The notes under the pieces were generated by a model. That model searched no databases, was not told the origin of the DNA, and saw only the letters and a program-made list of their open reading frames with translations. Shown here piece after piece: positions 25,691-39,779 of a DNA stretch of 64,000 nucleotides. The stretch is from Oxyruncus cristatus (taxonomy: Eukaryota; Chordata; Aves; Passeriformes; Cotingidae): contig VXAY01006827.1 in assembly GCA_013399855.1 (NCBI GenBank), forward strand, positions 615,073 to 679,072, written 5' to 3'. The translations under genes were made by a program, and so were the position numbers. How positions within the stretch are numbered: position 1 is the stretch's first letter; each line of letters starts with the position of its first letter.

Positions 25691-28600
25691 TCATCCCTTT
25701 ATTTTGCACGGTTTTGAGTAACACACAGCCAGCGTGTCTGCTGACAGTGCTTGTCTAAAGCTTACCTGCAACTGGCAGTCTTCTGTAAATGTAAAACTTT
25801 GACTTATCCAGTATAATTCCAGAACATGTTCTTAAATGTCAGTAAATCTTCAGCACACTGAAACCAACCAAAGGGTAACTGAATTCCCTGAGTAATTTTG
25901 ACCAACTGAGCATTTTAGTTTGCACTGGGAATACTGAGTGGAGAGAAGGGAATATGCTGTGTTCGAAGACACTTTATTGGTGCTTTTTTCAACGTGCATT
26001 TATTCCAGTAGACACTGAGCCAACGTTGATAAACCTCTAGGAAACCATTCCTTACAGGGGCTGTGACAGGTAGACTTCCCACCTCTGCCTGTCCCAGCTG
26101 ACAGTTCTCAATTGCTGATGGTGCTGATGTGGATGGGGCTTAACCATATGGTCTCACTCTGACTTTCTCTCGCAGTGTTGAAAAACGTTGTCCTGTCTGC
26201 ACTAGCAGCTAAACTGATCTGAGCTCATTGTTGACAGCCACCATCATCAACAGGTCATTTCCCCTCCGCGAGTGTGGCTTTCGATTATGTATCGTAAATC
26301 CAAGTGGAAGTGCAGTTACAATCTCGAGGTTCTTGGACACGGTGAGTTTGCATCTACACAGTTGTTGTACGAGAACAAACTTCTCCCCTTGCAGATGAAA
26401 TTCTTTTCAGTTTTTTCATCTAGAGAATTCAGTAACTGCTTCTAGAGTTCCTTTAAAATGGAGCTTTTGTTTAGCACTCGAAGATTTTGATTGAGATTAG
26501 TTGCTGGAAGTACAAGTGTAGAACAATACAAACTATTAGTGTTGTCTTGCTGTAACTACCCGTAACAGTATTTGTTCTCTAATCACTATTTTTTTAAAAA
26601 AGTAAGTGGAGAGAGAATGCTTTAAGTGGTTCATTGGACAGGTTCTCTCTGCAGCAACAACTCCCAACTTTTATAAAAATGCAGGTTATTGTATTAGTGA
26701 GGTGCCTCCGAAGCTGTACCAAATTTACCTTCTCATGCCCTAATACTGGACTTCTACCCAAGGTTGTTTCCAGAGGCTCTAAGCTGATACACTGTTTACT
26801 GCCTGCTGAGAGCGATGCCTTCTCTATCTCACCTCCCTGGCCTTTGCACACACATATAGCCACCCTTCCCCTGAGCTGTGCAGCCCTGGGTCTGTCTTTG
26901 CTCCAGACCTGCTGACCAGAGTTTTTCCATGAGCTGAGTTTTCTCACTAACTCAAGAGGCACAAATGAAGTGTGGGAGTTTTCTAAGAGGTTCAGGGAGC
27001 TGTGCCTTGAGTGGTTTTTTTTATTAGATTGACTATATATCCTTCTGATGTGGTAGGCTTAAAATTCTTGCGTTGCTTTCTGTAGATTTGTCTGTGAATG
27101 TATCTGTGTCTTGTTCTTTTTCCTTGGCCCTCTGGTTTGAGGATGACAGCTGCTGCCTCCTCTCACTGTTGCTTGAACCAAAGGAGTAATGTGGTGCTGT
27201 GAGAACACCAACTTTTCCTTGCTTAGACCAGTTTTGAAATGGAGTTAATGCTAGTGAAATTGAGAGTACAACCTCAAGTACAAAGGGTGTGATTAATAGT
27301 GAGAGGACTTCTGGCATATAACTTTGAAAATGTTTATAGTTTCATTTTACATCTCAGGGGATTGGAGCAAATAGGCAGGAGATGCTAATCATAATAATGT
27401 TTTTCATGATCAAAGGTATCAGTACTTCAATGGCTGCTATTTGTGTTTCAACTGCCAGAATCCTGAAACTGGTTATGAGCAGTCAGTATTGGTGGTTAAC
27501 AGCCTGAAATGGTTTAGGTATGGGAAACAGCACTTCATTATTTATTTTATGTGAGTTTGCTGGCTTGAATTCATGCTGGATATTTATTTTAGTTTCTGAT
27601 CAGCTCTGTATTCCACCCTGCCTCTCCATTTTTCTGTCAAGTTTCTATCGCGGGTGAATTGTTACTGCAAAATTCCTGAACTCTACCAGAGTATTTCAAG
27701 GGGAAACTCACCAGATGGTGCAGTATGGTCTGGAGCTTTGATAGTAATGTAGCTGTTAGAGCTTTGTTTTATCAACTTGAGAGTCTCATTGGAAGATAAG
27801 TTAGGAAAACTTCTCTTTCTGCTGAAATGTGGTGGGTCAGAGAGGACTTGCCATGTTCAAGTACTTGTATGTAGGCCAAAAATACTTGCAAAAAACTCTC
27901 AGGAAGAGTTGTGAAACACAATTGAGTATAATGGCTTGAGAAGCTGGAAGGTACCTGGCATGTAAGTGCTTCATCTCTTCAGACAAACAATACACAAGTT
28001 AAATACTGTAACTGACATTGAGTATTGTCTCTGACGGCAGCGTAATTATTCTGAAGGTCTGGGGCTTATCCAAAACCAGAGTGGTGAATTTAATTACATG
28101 TCCAGCCAAGAGCTGCTCTAGTACAGTCTTGCTTAGTTAGCCTGATAGTGATCTTGCTTATGCTGCTGAATTCAGTTGCCTTCAGTGCAGTTGAATCCTT
28201 ACTTGCACCTGCATAATTGGGCTCAAGTATCAGCTTTGGTGAATTGACCTGGTAGATGAAGAAAAACAGAATTTGGACTTCATTATCTTTTCCTTGCTAA
28301 GCATGCCTTTACTTTTTTGCACAGAAACAAAGTCCTCCTGCTCAGTACAATTGATCATCTGTTAAACCTCAGTTTTATTTTTGCGAAACATCGGGAAGGT
28401 TTAATATTATAATAATAAAAAGAAAGAGGGAGAACTTCGTCTGTTGCTTCATTACTGTGCCAGGAAATAATCCTTCCTCCCTGACCAGTTCCTTAGCTGT
28501 TCCAGCCATGATATGACGTAGTTTTATTTTTTTAACAATGGCTTTATTTAGGTTATCCTTTTAACTAATGGTTTCGGCACGCTTTAAAAAAGACACTGAA

Positions 28601-31600
28601 GGAAGAGGATCTTGTTGCAGAATTCCAATCTGGGCTAAACTTTTAGGCTGCCAGTATATTTTTACTTTTTTTAAATTTAATTAGAGAGTCTTCATTTGTG
28701 CCACAGTAAAAACCATCTTTGGAGCATGTTGAGTTTGCAGGCAGTTGTCTGGAAGGCTGAAGTTTTGTCAAAGGATTCAGTCTTCTTTGCGCTGGAGCTG
28801 CTTTGGATTACTCCGTGCATTTGTGGTCAAAAAGATTTCATGTTGCTTTCGATTAACAAGAAAGCTTTTCTTATGATCTTTGATTTCAGTTGGCTGCCAC
28901 TTCACCAGGAGTTTCGATTGTAATATTGCAGTGTCCCTTTGTGTTAGGTCTTCTGTTATCTTTGGTTAACTTTTATGTTCTGGCCTTTTTTTTTGCTGGT
29001 AAAGATGTGTCTTGCTGCTTCAGTGTGTACAGCCTTAGTGGTGTTGCTTTGGGGGTTAGGATTGCAGCCTTTCTTTTTCTTCTTATGCAATTTTTAGGGA
29101 GACTTCTATATCAGAAGTTAAGGAATAAGCACCAAGCTACATTTCTGGGAAACGGAGGCATTTATTTAAATGTGTCAATAAAAAACTTAATAAGTAACCT
29201 GTGAGGATGTATTAACTTTTTTCATATTGCTGAATGAGGGAGGGTGACCTGAAAAGACAGGACTAGATATACAAAGAAACCCAGTAATTTCTAAACTTGC
29301 ACCCCTTCATGTTAGGCTAAGTTCTGTTCTTAAAAAGAAGGGCCTAGAACAAGTAAAACATACAGTTAGTCCTGCAGCTGGGCTTTCCCAAATCCCAATA
29401 CAGCAAATATGAGGATGCACAAACCTAGTTGTAGGTTTTAATACCAGAAGCGGTAAAATAGCTTCTCTGTCACAAAACTTGGGAATATGTGCCTGTTCCC
29501 AGAAGTGGTGCTTTGCTCCAGAGGCACTTAGCTCCAACTCACAGTTCTCGTCGGGCGAGTTTTGGGACTGGAGCTTTGTGTCAACAGTTACACGTCTGCG
29601 TTTTGGGCTGTGATATTTACATCAGTCTTTTAAGTAATTTAAAAAAAGTGTATCATATTTCTAGTAATATGAGATAGCTACTATAACTTTGTTAGATTTT
29701 AAATGTAAAATGAAAATTAAATAGCTGTGTATCTAAAGTTACCGACATAAGTTCTTTCCCACCATATTATTAAACTGTACTTTCAAAATAAAGAGCTTAG
29801 ACCACAGGTTGGTTTTTAAAGTGAAGCCTTTTTTTTTGTGTGTGTGTGCTTGCCTCTGTTTGTTGTTGATTTTTTAAATTTTTCTGCAATTAAAATGAAG
29901 TCCATCCTTTCTAACAAGACAAAAAAGGCTCAGCTTGGAAGTGATCAGTAAAAGAAAAAAGCTTCACCTCAGAAACTAGTAAAATTCTTGGAGCTGATCT
30001 ACTCCTCCTTTTGTTTTTGTAACATTGTATAGCGTTGATAATGTTTCAAGAGTTGTTTGGTGTAGCTGACCTTGCATCTTTTTGTCCTGGCAGTCATGTT
30101 TGCAGACAAGGAATGCCTGGTATAAAAGAGTAGAGGGAGGGTGAGCTTGTGACAGTGCTGTATTTATTTGTATAGCTCAAAGTTTATTTTGGGGACATGT
30201 AATCCACACACTTCCATCAGTGAAATACAGAATGACTTCAGTGTTTTAAAAAGCATAAGTGCAACAGTGGCTGCTAACCCAGAGAAAAGCGTTTTCTTTC
30301 CTTTATGTTTAGAGAATATATGTTCTACAGCTGGGGTTGATGTTGCTGAAGTGAAACTCAGCATGCTTGGAAGTCTCTTTTTGAAATTCTACATAAAACC
30401 TCTGCCACTAAGTTGCACTGAGGGAATATAGTGTAATATATGCTAAAGGCAGCTCTGCTGATCAGCCTGGCAGACTTGTAGTCTTTGTCCCACTTGTTGT
30501 TTGTTGTTTTTTTTTGTTTTGTTTTGGTTTTGTTTTTTTTTTTGCCTTGGTCCAGAAGTGTGTCAGAGATCTCTGCCAGGTCTGGGGAGTGACTTCTTAG
30601 TGTGTGCCAACATTGCCCATGACAGTTCATACTCTCTGAGCGTTGTGCCCTGCGAAGGGATGGCAGGAGACATCCCCAAGCAGGAGAGTAACCACTGGCA
30701 AATAGAACATGAGCAGGACTTCTCTAAACCTTTCCGAATGCGTGTGGATGAGGCACTGCTGTGCTCAGTGTCAGCAGCTGTTTGTAATTTGAAGCAATGT
30801 TCATAAACAATGTCAGTCCAGAGAGGGCCGACCTACCCCAAAAAACGTGCAAGGGTTACTTCTGAAGAGCCAGTGTTTTGGAGTGAATCAGTCTGCTCTG
30901 AATGGCTGACTGAAAAGGGGCGAGTGAAACAGCTCCTCCAGACCAGATTGTTGCTGTTAACTTTGTTCTGCTAGAAAAACAGGACTTAAGATTTCCATGG
31001 TACACAAAAGGTGCACTTGAAGATACCCAAATGTAGCCTAGGTAGTTATATGGAGTGCACAGTGTAGGTTAAGGTGGAGGCTTCTCTCAGTCTCTTTCTC
31101 AGGGTTCAGAAAGGAAGAAATCTGTACTGTATTAACCAGTCAATGTGGTTAATAAATAAGTGATGCTGTAAATCATGTGAAACTTATTTTCAATCTCTAT
31201 AAAGTACTACTGTGTTCTGGATTGTCTGGTACTGCTCAAAAATGGCTTGGTCATGGTGCTGTCAAAAGTGCCATTTTTTGTGGCTGTATGCTCCTTTGGG
31301 GGCACTTGCCCATTGGTGTTTCCTGAATGGAAAAATTTTTCTTTGAGGGAAAGCAAGTGATTCTTTGCTGCTTTAAAGCCTGCCTCTCAGTGCACACAGG
31401 TACAAAGTGCAAAGCCAAGATCATTCCTAGAAGTGAGTTTGCAAGTGTTAAGAGACTTCTGCATGTCAGAAAAATGCCTGAAAATGAGAAGGAAGTGTAG
31501 GTTTTCTTTCATGCTTGTGCTAATTCAAATCTAGCTCAGTCTTTAACTGTTCAACTGCATTTGTTTTGCATGCTTCTTCAGGTAGCTTTGAAATGTGAGC

Positions 31601-34019
31601 TGGTATGTACGGAGAACCTGAACCCGGGCTTTAAGCATGGGGGTTTGTGGGTTATTTTTGGTTTTTTTTGTTTGTTTGGGTTTTTTTCCCCCCCAGAACA
31701 AACTTAAAGTTGCCATATAGAACTACACCCTTTCTCTTGTTTGAGGGTAACTTTTTTCTGTGCGCACAGCAAATTGAAAACCTGAGTGACAGTTCCAGCT
31801 GTAAGTCAAATGTTGAACATAATGATTTCCTTGGCTCTTAATTAAAACTGGACCATATGGTCAGACCAAGGTCCCCTGGGTCCCTATAGAAGTAGTACAG
31901 CTCCATCTCCATGTTGAGGTGTTCTGTCCTGGGTTTTTTTGGTGAGAATATATTTGGTACAATAATGTCAAAAATTGCATATGACAAGAACCAAGAGTAC
32001 CTACCAGCTCTCTCTTGTACCTATTAAAGAAGTAACTGAATTACTTTCTCAACCAAGGAGTAGAATTTAGGGATGGCATCTCTAGCACTGAATTCTTACT
32101 ACTCTTTGGGAATGACCTTTTTTGTTGTTAGGTGTTAGTGCCTGCATAGTGCAACTGCCTGTTTATTTTTATAAGCAGCAAACCTCTTATCCAAATTGGA
32201 TTAGAAGTGTAGGAAGCAAAGTGTTATGCCTGTCTAGATATGCTAAATCATGCATTGCCTGTGGGATTAGAAAGGAGAAAAAAAAAGATATAATTGACTA
32301 GCTTGGGATTTTTTTTTTTTCTCTGAGCAGTAACTGGGAACAGGTAGGTGGTCTAACATGAGGAGGTATTTGGACTGTCCTGTGTGCATTGCTGGCTGTA
32401 AGAGTTGATGAACATGGAAACTAAAGCGTGCAAAAAGTTATTTTTGTGTTCTTGTATGAATACAAGTCGTATTAGCATAGAAGTTGGTTCACCTAACTCC
32501 TTAAGAGGCAGCTTTTAATGTATCTGGACATCTTTCAGTATACCTCTACCAGAAACCTTTTGCATGTGAGAAGTAATCAATTCTTGCTCTCTTGGGTTAT
32601 TGCCTGAAGTAACATTTGTTCTGTACCTGAGCTCATGCAACAGTATTTAAAATATCCCTAAAAAGGTGTGCTTGAATGTCAGAAATACAGGAAAAGGAGG
32701 TACTGAACCAGCTGTTTCTGAATAGAACTCTTAACATATCCTTGCAGGCCACTATAAAAACCTGACCCTTGGCTTTCAGAGAGGAGGCCTCTGACAACTC
32801 TCCAGAGGTATGTAGGTCATATGCTTTTATGTGTAAATGCTGGAGGTGATACCTTTAAAAAGGGCCGAGTTTTGTACCTTATATAAAGACTGTCCAGAGT
32901 TTGAAGTAAGAAGGAATATGGTAAGATGGTACGTTTATTAGCAGTGACTTACAGAATAGTCAGATGTGAACTACTATTCAGCTGTGTCTTGGGACATTCA
33001 CATGCAGAGGTGAGGAGGCCATTTGGAGGTTATCCAGTAGATTTTTTTACCAGAATTGCAGATGGATTACAACTGAAATGGTGTCAAGAGTATACCTGCA
33101 GTGTGGTTAGGAATTTAGAGTAAAGCAGAGGGAAACTGATAAACTTGATTTTGTGCATCACGATTTCTTTGAGTGAAAATGTATTTGCCTTCTTTTAAGA
33201 GATCCTTTTGTGTGATGTGGGAGTTGATTAGAAACTGTACTGTATAGTTTTTAAACTTTGTCCATCCTAAGATATCTTTCCCTGCAGTGTGAGTGTGGGG
33301 AGACAGCCAGTGCTAGCTGAATTTCTACAGCTGAATACTTTTCCTGTCCTTTTTTTTTTTGCTAATCTGTATGAAATGTTTTTCATCACTGAAATTGAGG
33401 CAAAGATGTTTGTCATCACTGAAAGCGTTTCTACTTCTAGCAACTGTCTGTCTTAACATTCCCTGAAGAAGTCCACGGTCGAATGATCTGGCTTTGTGGG
33501 AATGAAAAATTTCAGGTAACGCAGGTTTAGCTAGTTCTGCCGTAAGGTACCTTAAAGGCTTTGCAAGTATGAAAACTGCGTCGTGGAAATGAATTCAAAT
33601 TGGGCCTCCCTTTCTTTATTTAGGGGAAACCATCATACCTGAAGCTCAGAGTCTGAGTTCAGATGTTGAAAGATGGCAGAACAGCAGCTAAAAGATTCTT
33701 TGAGAAAGTGCTTGTTCATAGCCGAGGTTAATTGAACCAGAGATGATCTTTGAGAACTTTAAAAAAAAATCTTTAACAATAGCTTCTCCCAGGTACCTGG
33801 GAAACTCAGGTTTACTGTCTTGGAAGGAAGCCTGGTGCAACTACATCTGCATGTTTCTGACTTGGCAGATGACTTGTGTCAGCTTGACCTTTTTGGAAAC
33901 AAATGTGTTTTCTTCAGAGTGAGGCCTTGCCTATCCTTCTTTCAGTCTTCAGTTTTTAGGAATTGAGCATGTCTGATTCTTCTGGAGGTACTTGAGAAAG
34001 CCAGGTGAAGGACCACCTA

Positions 34020-34587
34020 TGCTGATTTCAGCTGGGATAGAGTTAATTTTCTTAGTAGCTGGTACAGTGCTGTGTTTTGGGTTTAGGAATAATGTTAACA
34101 CACTGATGTTTTGGTTGTTGCTGAGCAGTGCTTACTCTAAACCAAGGACTTTTTTTCAGTTTCCCGTGCTCTGCCAGAGAGGAGCTGCACAAGAAGCTGT
34201 GAGGGAGCCTGGCCAGGGCAGCTGACCCGAACTGGCCAAAGGGATATTCCATACAATAGGACATCATGCCCAGTATATAAACTGGAGGGAGTTGGCTGGG
34301 AGTGGCTGATCAGCTGCTCAGGGATGGGCTGGGCATCAGTCAGTGGGTTGTGAGCAGGTGTGCTGTGCATCACTTTCTTGGGTTTTATTTCTCTCCTCTT
34401 TTATGTTTGCTCTCCCTTTCCCTTATTATGTTTTATTTTACTTTATTTAAATTACTAAATTGTTCATATTTCAACCTGAGGGTTTTACATTTTTCCCCTG
34501 ATTCTCTTGTCCATCCCACAGGACAGGGGGAGGTGTGAGCAAGCAGCCACATGGTACTTGGTGGCTGGCTGGGGTTAAACCACAACA
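34020..34587 (+). mobile_element. solo LTR of a bird endogenous retrovirus (ERVL-like)
   Basis: The block starts tgctgatttcagctgggat and ends ggttaaaccacaaca, a TG...CA terminus pair. Inside are phrases I recognise from a common bird LTR family: agttaattttcttagtagctg, gctgacccgaactggcc, aaagggatattccata, cagtatataaactgg and ctggctggggttaaacc. A tatataa box at 34274-34280 marks the U3/R part and the plus orientation. No gag, pol or env sequence flanks it on either side, so it is a solo LTR left by recombination. I could not see a target-site duplication, so the ends are approximate. The family name needs RepeatMasker. It lies in sense orientation inside PELI1 intron 1. Confidence 0.85.
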
Positions 34588-35007
34588 TCATCTTGAGAGC
34601 AGCTGAATTCCTAAATGCCTTACTGAGGCAACAATTGCTGCTTATTAATGAACTGCTTATTGGGCCACATTTCTCTTGTGAAGCTGTTTTAAAACATGGT
34701 GTGGATCTCACCCTTTTAAGTGTTTAATCAGCCCAAACAATCTTTGGTGTGGCTACGGCATGCTCTCTGCAGTGGTTTTTGGGAATTGTTTTTATTTTAA
34801 GCAAACGTTGGATCCAGCAGTCATAGGAAGGCTGTAAACAAGCACAGAATCCCAGACTGGTCTGCAAGTCTGCTTGTCATCTGCTGTTCTCCAGCATTCA
34901 GTACACCTTTCCTGTTTTCTGAGGGAATGTGTGTCTTGAGAGGCCATTTCATACTTAAAGCTCCCAGTCTCTTGCAGTGATAGCTCCATATCTGCTAAGC
35001 CAGTTCC

Positions 35008-35062
35008 TGCTCTGAGCAGGAGGTTGGAATAAATGATCTCCTGAATTGCTCTGTGATTCCAT
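35008..35062 (+). repeat. CR1 3'-end fragment
   Basis: The sequence gcaggaggttggaataaatg, then atctcctgaattgctctgtgattccatga, corresponds to the CR1 3' terminus ('gttggactagatgatctcc...attctgtgattctatga'). It is short, plus-strand and diverged. Confidence 0.65.
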
Positions 35063-38000
35063 GAAGTCCCTTATGAGGAAAGCAGTTGACTCAGCCTATT
35101 GAAAACACATAAGCACATAAAAGTCCCTTGTCCTGCTGTCCTGAAGGTATTCCTTCTTTCCTGCCCGAGATTCCTTCAGCTTCTAGTAAGGTTAACTATG
35201 AAATATGTTCTCAGTCCAAGGACAGAAATCTTGTGTGCACTTTTCCTGGTGGGGGTCTCTCCCCTAGGAAGCTGATGGTACAGTGCTGAGAGCCATGTGT
35301 GCCTACTAAAGCAGAGATCAAACTGAAGACAGAGGGCCAGTTGTGTTTTGCTGTCTGCAGGATGGGATGTGGATTGACGGTGACAGGCTGTCCTTGAGTA
35401 GAAGGGCTTCCCCGGTGTACCTGAGGAACAGGCACATGAAGATGGAAGGGTGGAACAGAACTTCATGAGAAATGCTCATTAGGTTTGTCTGATGGCAAAG
35501 TGTGATTAGTGTCATGGGAAATGCCTCTCTGAAGCATGGTGACTTGTTGCCTCTGTGTCAGTAGCCTGCTTCAAGCGACAGATTGCTCCACAGTTGCTCA
35601 AGGATCACCATGGTTGGGTGAAAGACATTTTAGAGTTGGCAGATGTGTTTAAAGGAGCATTTATTGTGCCTTAAGAACTTGAGATTCTACTTGGATCTTT
35701 CACCCAGCTGTCCTGCAAATCTAATTAGCCTCTTCTACCCTCTCCTGAAGTGGTCAGTGTAGAAGAGTTCATGAAGTACCATCTACCCTTCCTAGCACAG
35801 AAACTTGAGATGCAGAAAAGGGTTCTTATCTGGAAGCTGTAGCTCTGACAATGGACCTTTGTTTGCTCAAGAATTTTTTTACTTCTCACCATAAGCCACC
35901 ACAGAGTAGTGCAGAGGATTAGGTCATTTCCTTCCCTTCTCCTCTTCCTGCAGATTATTTGATTAACATTTCTATTGTATACTCTAAATAGCATGTTCTT
36001 GGCTTCAAGCTGCTCCCTCCCCCCCTCCCCATAATCTCCTTAAAACACTGTAGTATGACTTTTTATTAACTGTATAACATGGGAACTCCTTGAACAGAGA
36101 TTACATGTGACGTAACACAATAAAAGATTAATGGGGCTGGTAAGTCAGTAATCTTCCCTTTTTTCTTCTTCCCTCATGCACCTGGGGTTAGGCTTCTGGG
36201 AACCCCTTAACTGTGTTAATGCTTTGCAAGACATGAAATATTTGGGGATTTTTGGGTATTGTTTGCTTTGCTCAGAGTTCAGCCACAGACTTTATGGGAA
36301 GAAGAGTTAAGGTGGTGTATAGTGCATGTTCAGCATTCAGTATTGAATGTACAAGCCTGCTTCCCCTGTGGGACCATTACAGGTCCTGGTCTTCCACATT
36401 TTTGCTCCCTTTTCTCAGTGTTTCCTTTGCCTCAGACTCAGTTCTTATATACCCTGTGTACAGCAATTTCAAGCACTTACCCTGTGTAGGGTTTTTATTC
36501 CACTCCCTGCCTGTTTTGCTAAATAAAATTATCAACAGCTGTTTAAAATGTCCACCTTGAAATTTGGCAGTAATACACTGATGTGGTTAACTCCAGGGTG
36601 CAGAGCTTGCCATTCAGGCTTCTTGGCAGCGTGGACACCAGAGGCCATAGCAGTAAGACTTGTCTTTTTAGCTGGAACAGCTAGAAATGTGTTCCTCTTC
36701 AAAGCTCATGTTGAATGTCATGTGAAATCACGTAATTGTATCAAACTGTACAGCATCTGCTCGTGAGTCAGATAGAGGAACATGACGATACAGCCCTTTA
36801 TTTCTTGAACAAGTTCAAGGAAAGAACCTCCCCTGCAGTTCAGCATCACTTCATGAAATTAGCGGTGATATCTTGGGCTACAGATTGCATTGTTTTAGTC
36901 TGGCATGGTATCTGTCCTCCAGGAGGACTCAGATGGCTTGCCTAGCGACAGCACGCTGGAGGCATTTGCTTTCAGTACACAAGGCAGAGCATTGGGTCTT
37001 GTGTGGAGTGAAAATCATTAAACCCTCCTCCTCATAGAAGTGAGGGACAGCGTTGACACAGGAACAGCTGAGTAGAGCATGGCTGTGAGTAAACACAGGC
37101 AGGGAGACCAAGTGGTTCAAACTCTGTAGGGTGAGAGTCAGAGGCAGCCACATAGCAGTGTGCCCAGGGGCATGTTTTGCCTCAGAAAACCCTGCATGAA
37201 GACAGGGCATGGTTAGCTAGGAAAAGGACTTCATGTGGTGTTGCCTGATAGCAGAAGCCTGTGCTCCAGAGTACAGCGGGTCACTAATAGGGAGACAGGT
37301 AGGTCGCAGAGAGAAGGATTGTTATCTGCAAGGAGACAGGGTGGGGCACCTGCAACTGCTCACTCTGGAGCTTCTTAGATGGCATAAAGTAATCCACAAG
37401 CTTATTAACCTGTACTCTGAACAGCTGCGTAGGTAAAATGAGAAATGAGGGAGCTCTAGAAACAAATTAGTCTTTAAGTTGTGCTTTTCAGGATGAATTC
37501 TTTTGAAACAGTGCAAGTGTTGCAAGTTGTGTGAGAAAAGTAATGCAACCTAGAAGTGGTCATACCAATGTAACTTATCTCTGCAGTTGAATACCTGAAT
37601 ACAGAGCAGCCTTTGTGCTCTTGGTGCCGTATCTGTGTGTTAAGTGATACTAATGCAGTCCTGATGTGGTTTTCTTTTTTTTTCCCTTGACAACGAAATT
37701 GCAAAAGCAAACCCTCAGCCCTGCTTAAAACAGTATTAAATCTGTCAGCTTTGTATAGGCCAGGACAAAATAAAAAATACTTGCAAGTGATGGGGGAGGG
37801 AGGTGTGGTTGTGTGACTCTTCCACCCCAGTAAAAAGTGCTATTTTAAGGATCTTTGTGTTACCAGTGAAAGAGCTGGGTTCATGTGCCAGTAGGGTGAA
37901 GCCACTGGCTTTTGGCAGGGAGGAGGACTCAACTTTAGTCTCAAGATGGGACTTGTTGAGTCTCTGGCTTTACTGTTGAGATTGATCCAGAAGGTCCCTA

Positions 38001-39317
38001 TCCCCTCACTTGCATTGGTATAGCAAGTTTACAGAATAAACCCACAAATAGATAAGCAAAATTATTTGGGTTAAAATAGTTGGGGGGTTGTGTATTTTGA
38101 TTCTTTTCACTTAGCCCTTTGCCAGTTTAGTAACCTGATAGCAGTGATAATGACCATACCATCTCAAATCAGTGTTCAGTAGCATGATTTTTTTTGGTGA
38201 CCAGAAGAGTGGAAACAAGGGAGCACCTGTACTTTGATATTTCTCCAGGCACTTCTCAGTGTTCAGCAGCTGTGGCTCATTCGCTTCTGTGGAGCAAAGT
38301 GGTATCTTTGTGCTCGGTAATCTCTGATAGGAGGGAAAAAAAAGTGTCTTTGAGCCTATGTATAGTTTTCTATTATCCAGAATGTCCTGTGGCAAGGTGT
38401 TCTGCAGCTGAATTTTTCAGGTAGGTGACAAGATCCTGTAACAGGACAGCCATACAGTATTTCTTAGGGGAAGGTTGGCTGTGGAGTATGGGCTGAGGAG
38501 AGAGAAAACAGGTATGCACTCACCTGGTTTTCAGCAGTGAAGCTGCCACATGTGGAGTTGCAACTTATGCTGTGTTATGGCATTAAGAACAGAAAGCTTG
38601 TTTGACAGTTCTGAGATGTGTTACAGTGACTATACTGTGAACTGAACTAGGGAAGAGATCCAGCTGAAAAACAACAGAGTGGATAAACCAACTTTTAAAA
38701 ATGTTGACAGATCAGTCCATAAAACTGTGCCTAGGAAGCTGAGGTGGCAAGCCAAGGAGGGAGCAGCAGAAACAGGAGGCAACAGTCACTTGTAGAACTT
38801 GGGAGATGTGAAATGTCAGCCTGTGTATTATACAATGGTTGAGCCAGGTTAACCAGGTACACCTTTGTGGCCCACTACAGCTGTGATGTAAAGGTTAAGT
38901 TGCTGTGTCATACCGTGCTTGCAGCCTTTGAGTATTTGCATGATTGATTGCGAGAGGCGGCGACTTGGAAGCTGTGGTAACTTGATCACCACTTTATGGC
39001 TCAGACATTTAAATTATCCCACCCACTGGCTCGATGCAGCGATTTCGATGTTGGTGGAATGAGAAATGAGCTCATAACCTGGTCTGGCACGTGCAGATTT
39101 GCCTTTCTAAACGTGCATCCTACAGGAATGAGCTGTTGTAGAATCATTGGCCACAGGTGGTGTCTGCGGGTGCGTGGTGTGTCCAATTCTACAGCGTTAG
39201 TGAAAACCGAGGTAGCAACGCCTGCGGAGTTTTTGCCGGTATAACTCTCCCTGTATTAAGAAATTACTCTTTGTGTGGGAGGTGAGGAAAGCTAGCTGGG
39301 CTAATAAATGATGGTTT

Positions 39318-39338
39318 AAAAAAAAAAAAAAAAAAAAA
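39318..39338. repeat. poly-A tract preceded by AATAAA
   Basis: Twenty-one A residues sit 9 bases after an AATAAA hexamer (39303-39308). This resembles a retroposed 3' end, but I recognise no cDNA or SINE body upstream and see no target-site duplication. It is listed as a homopolymer. Confidence 0.7.
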
Positions 39339-39675
39339 GAAAAGGAATAGCATGCATGGGTACAGTTATGTAAGAGAAGGAAATAAATCAGTGTTTCTCT
39401 GAGAACCTCAACCACAGAGCTGCCAGGCAATTGGGCCGCAGTATTGTTCTCAGCACACCCTCCGCTTCCTCTTTTCCTTTTCGGGGCGAGGGATAGATGA
39501 ATTGATGGAGCGGGAGCAGGATGCCGGCTCTGCCTCCAGCCAATGCTGTGTGGTGCAGCCGTGTTTACCCGTCTTACGCAAGGCAGAGCCAGCCCCTCTT
39601 TAGGCAGAAGGCGCTACCCACAGCTGAAGTAGAAGCAGTCAGAGCAGAGTCACTCAGTCTGGCGGTTGCCAGAGG

Positions 39676-39682
39676 TATAAAG
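39676..39682 (+). promoter_or_regulatory. TATA box of the candidate alternative promoter
   Basis: TATAAAG in the context agaggTATAAAGgagtt. A start site would be expected near 39705-39710, giving an exon of about 70 nt to the donor at 39779. The CCAAT box lies about 135 bp upstream. Confidence 0.45.
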
Positions 39683-39705
39683 GAGTTGGTGGGATTTCGG
39701 CTGGT

Positions 39706-39779
39706 TTTGAACGAGATCGAAGGGTTGGAGTTTTTTCTTCTCTGCTGTGTAGAAATACCGAAAGGACACAAAGATCCCG
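39706..39779 (+). other. PELI1: candidate alternative first exon of PELI1
   Basis: The exon start is set about 25-30 nt downstream of the TATA box and the end by the donor ccg|gtaagtg. Its reading frame is open throughout. Spliced to the acceptor at 48617 it is in phase with PELI1, and the frame continues open to the normal ATG. No in-frame ATG lies inside this short version. An ATG at 39521, upstream of the TATA box, opens the same frame and would be used only by a transcript that starts farther 5'. Confidence 0.35.

Noticed and set aside
34020..34587. Coding potential of the retroviral element
   Set aside because: Only an LTR is present; no gag, pol or env sequence adjoins it.
39303..39338. 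Processed pseudogene suggested by AATAAA plus poly-A
   Set aside because: No recognisable cDNA body and no target-site duplication upstream; the DNA before it is the CpG-rich candidate promoter.
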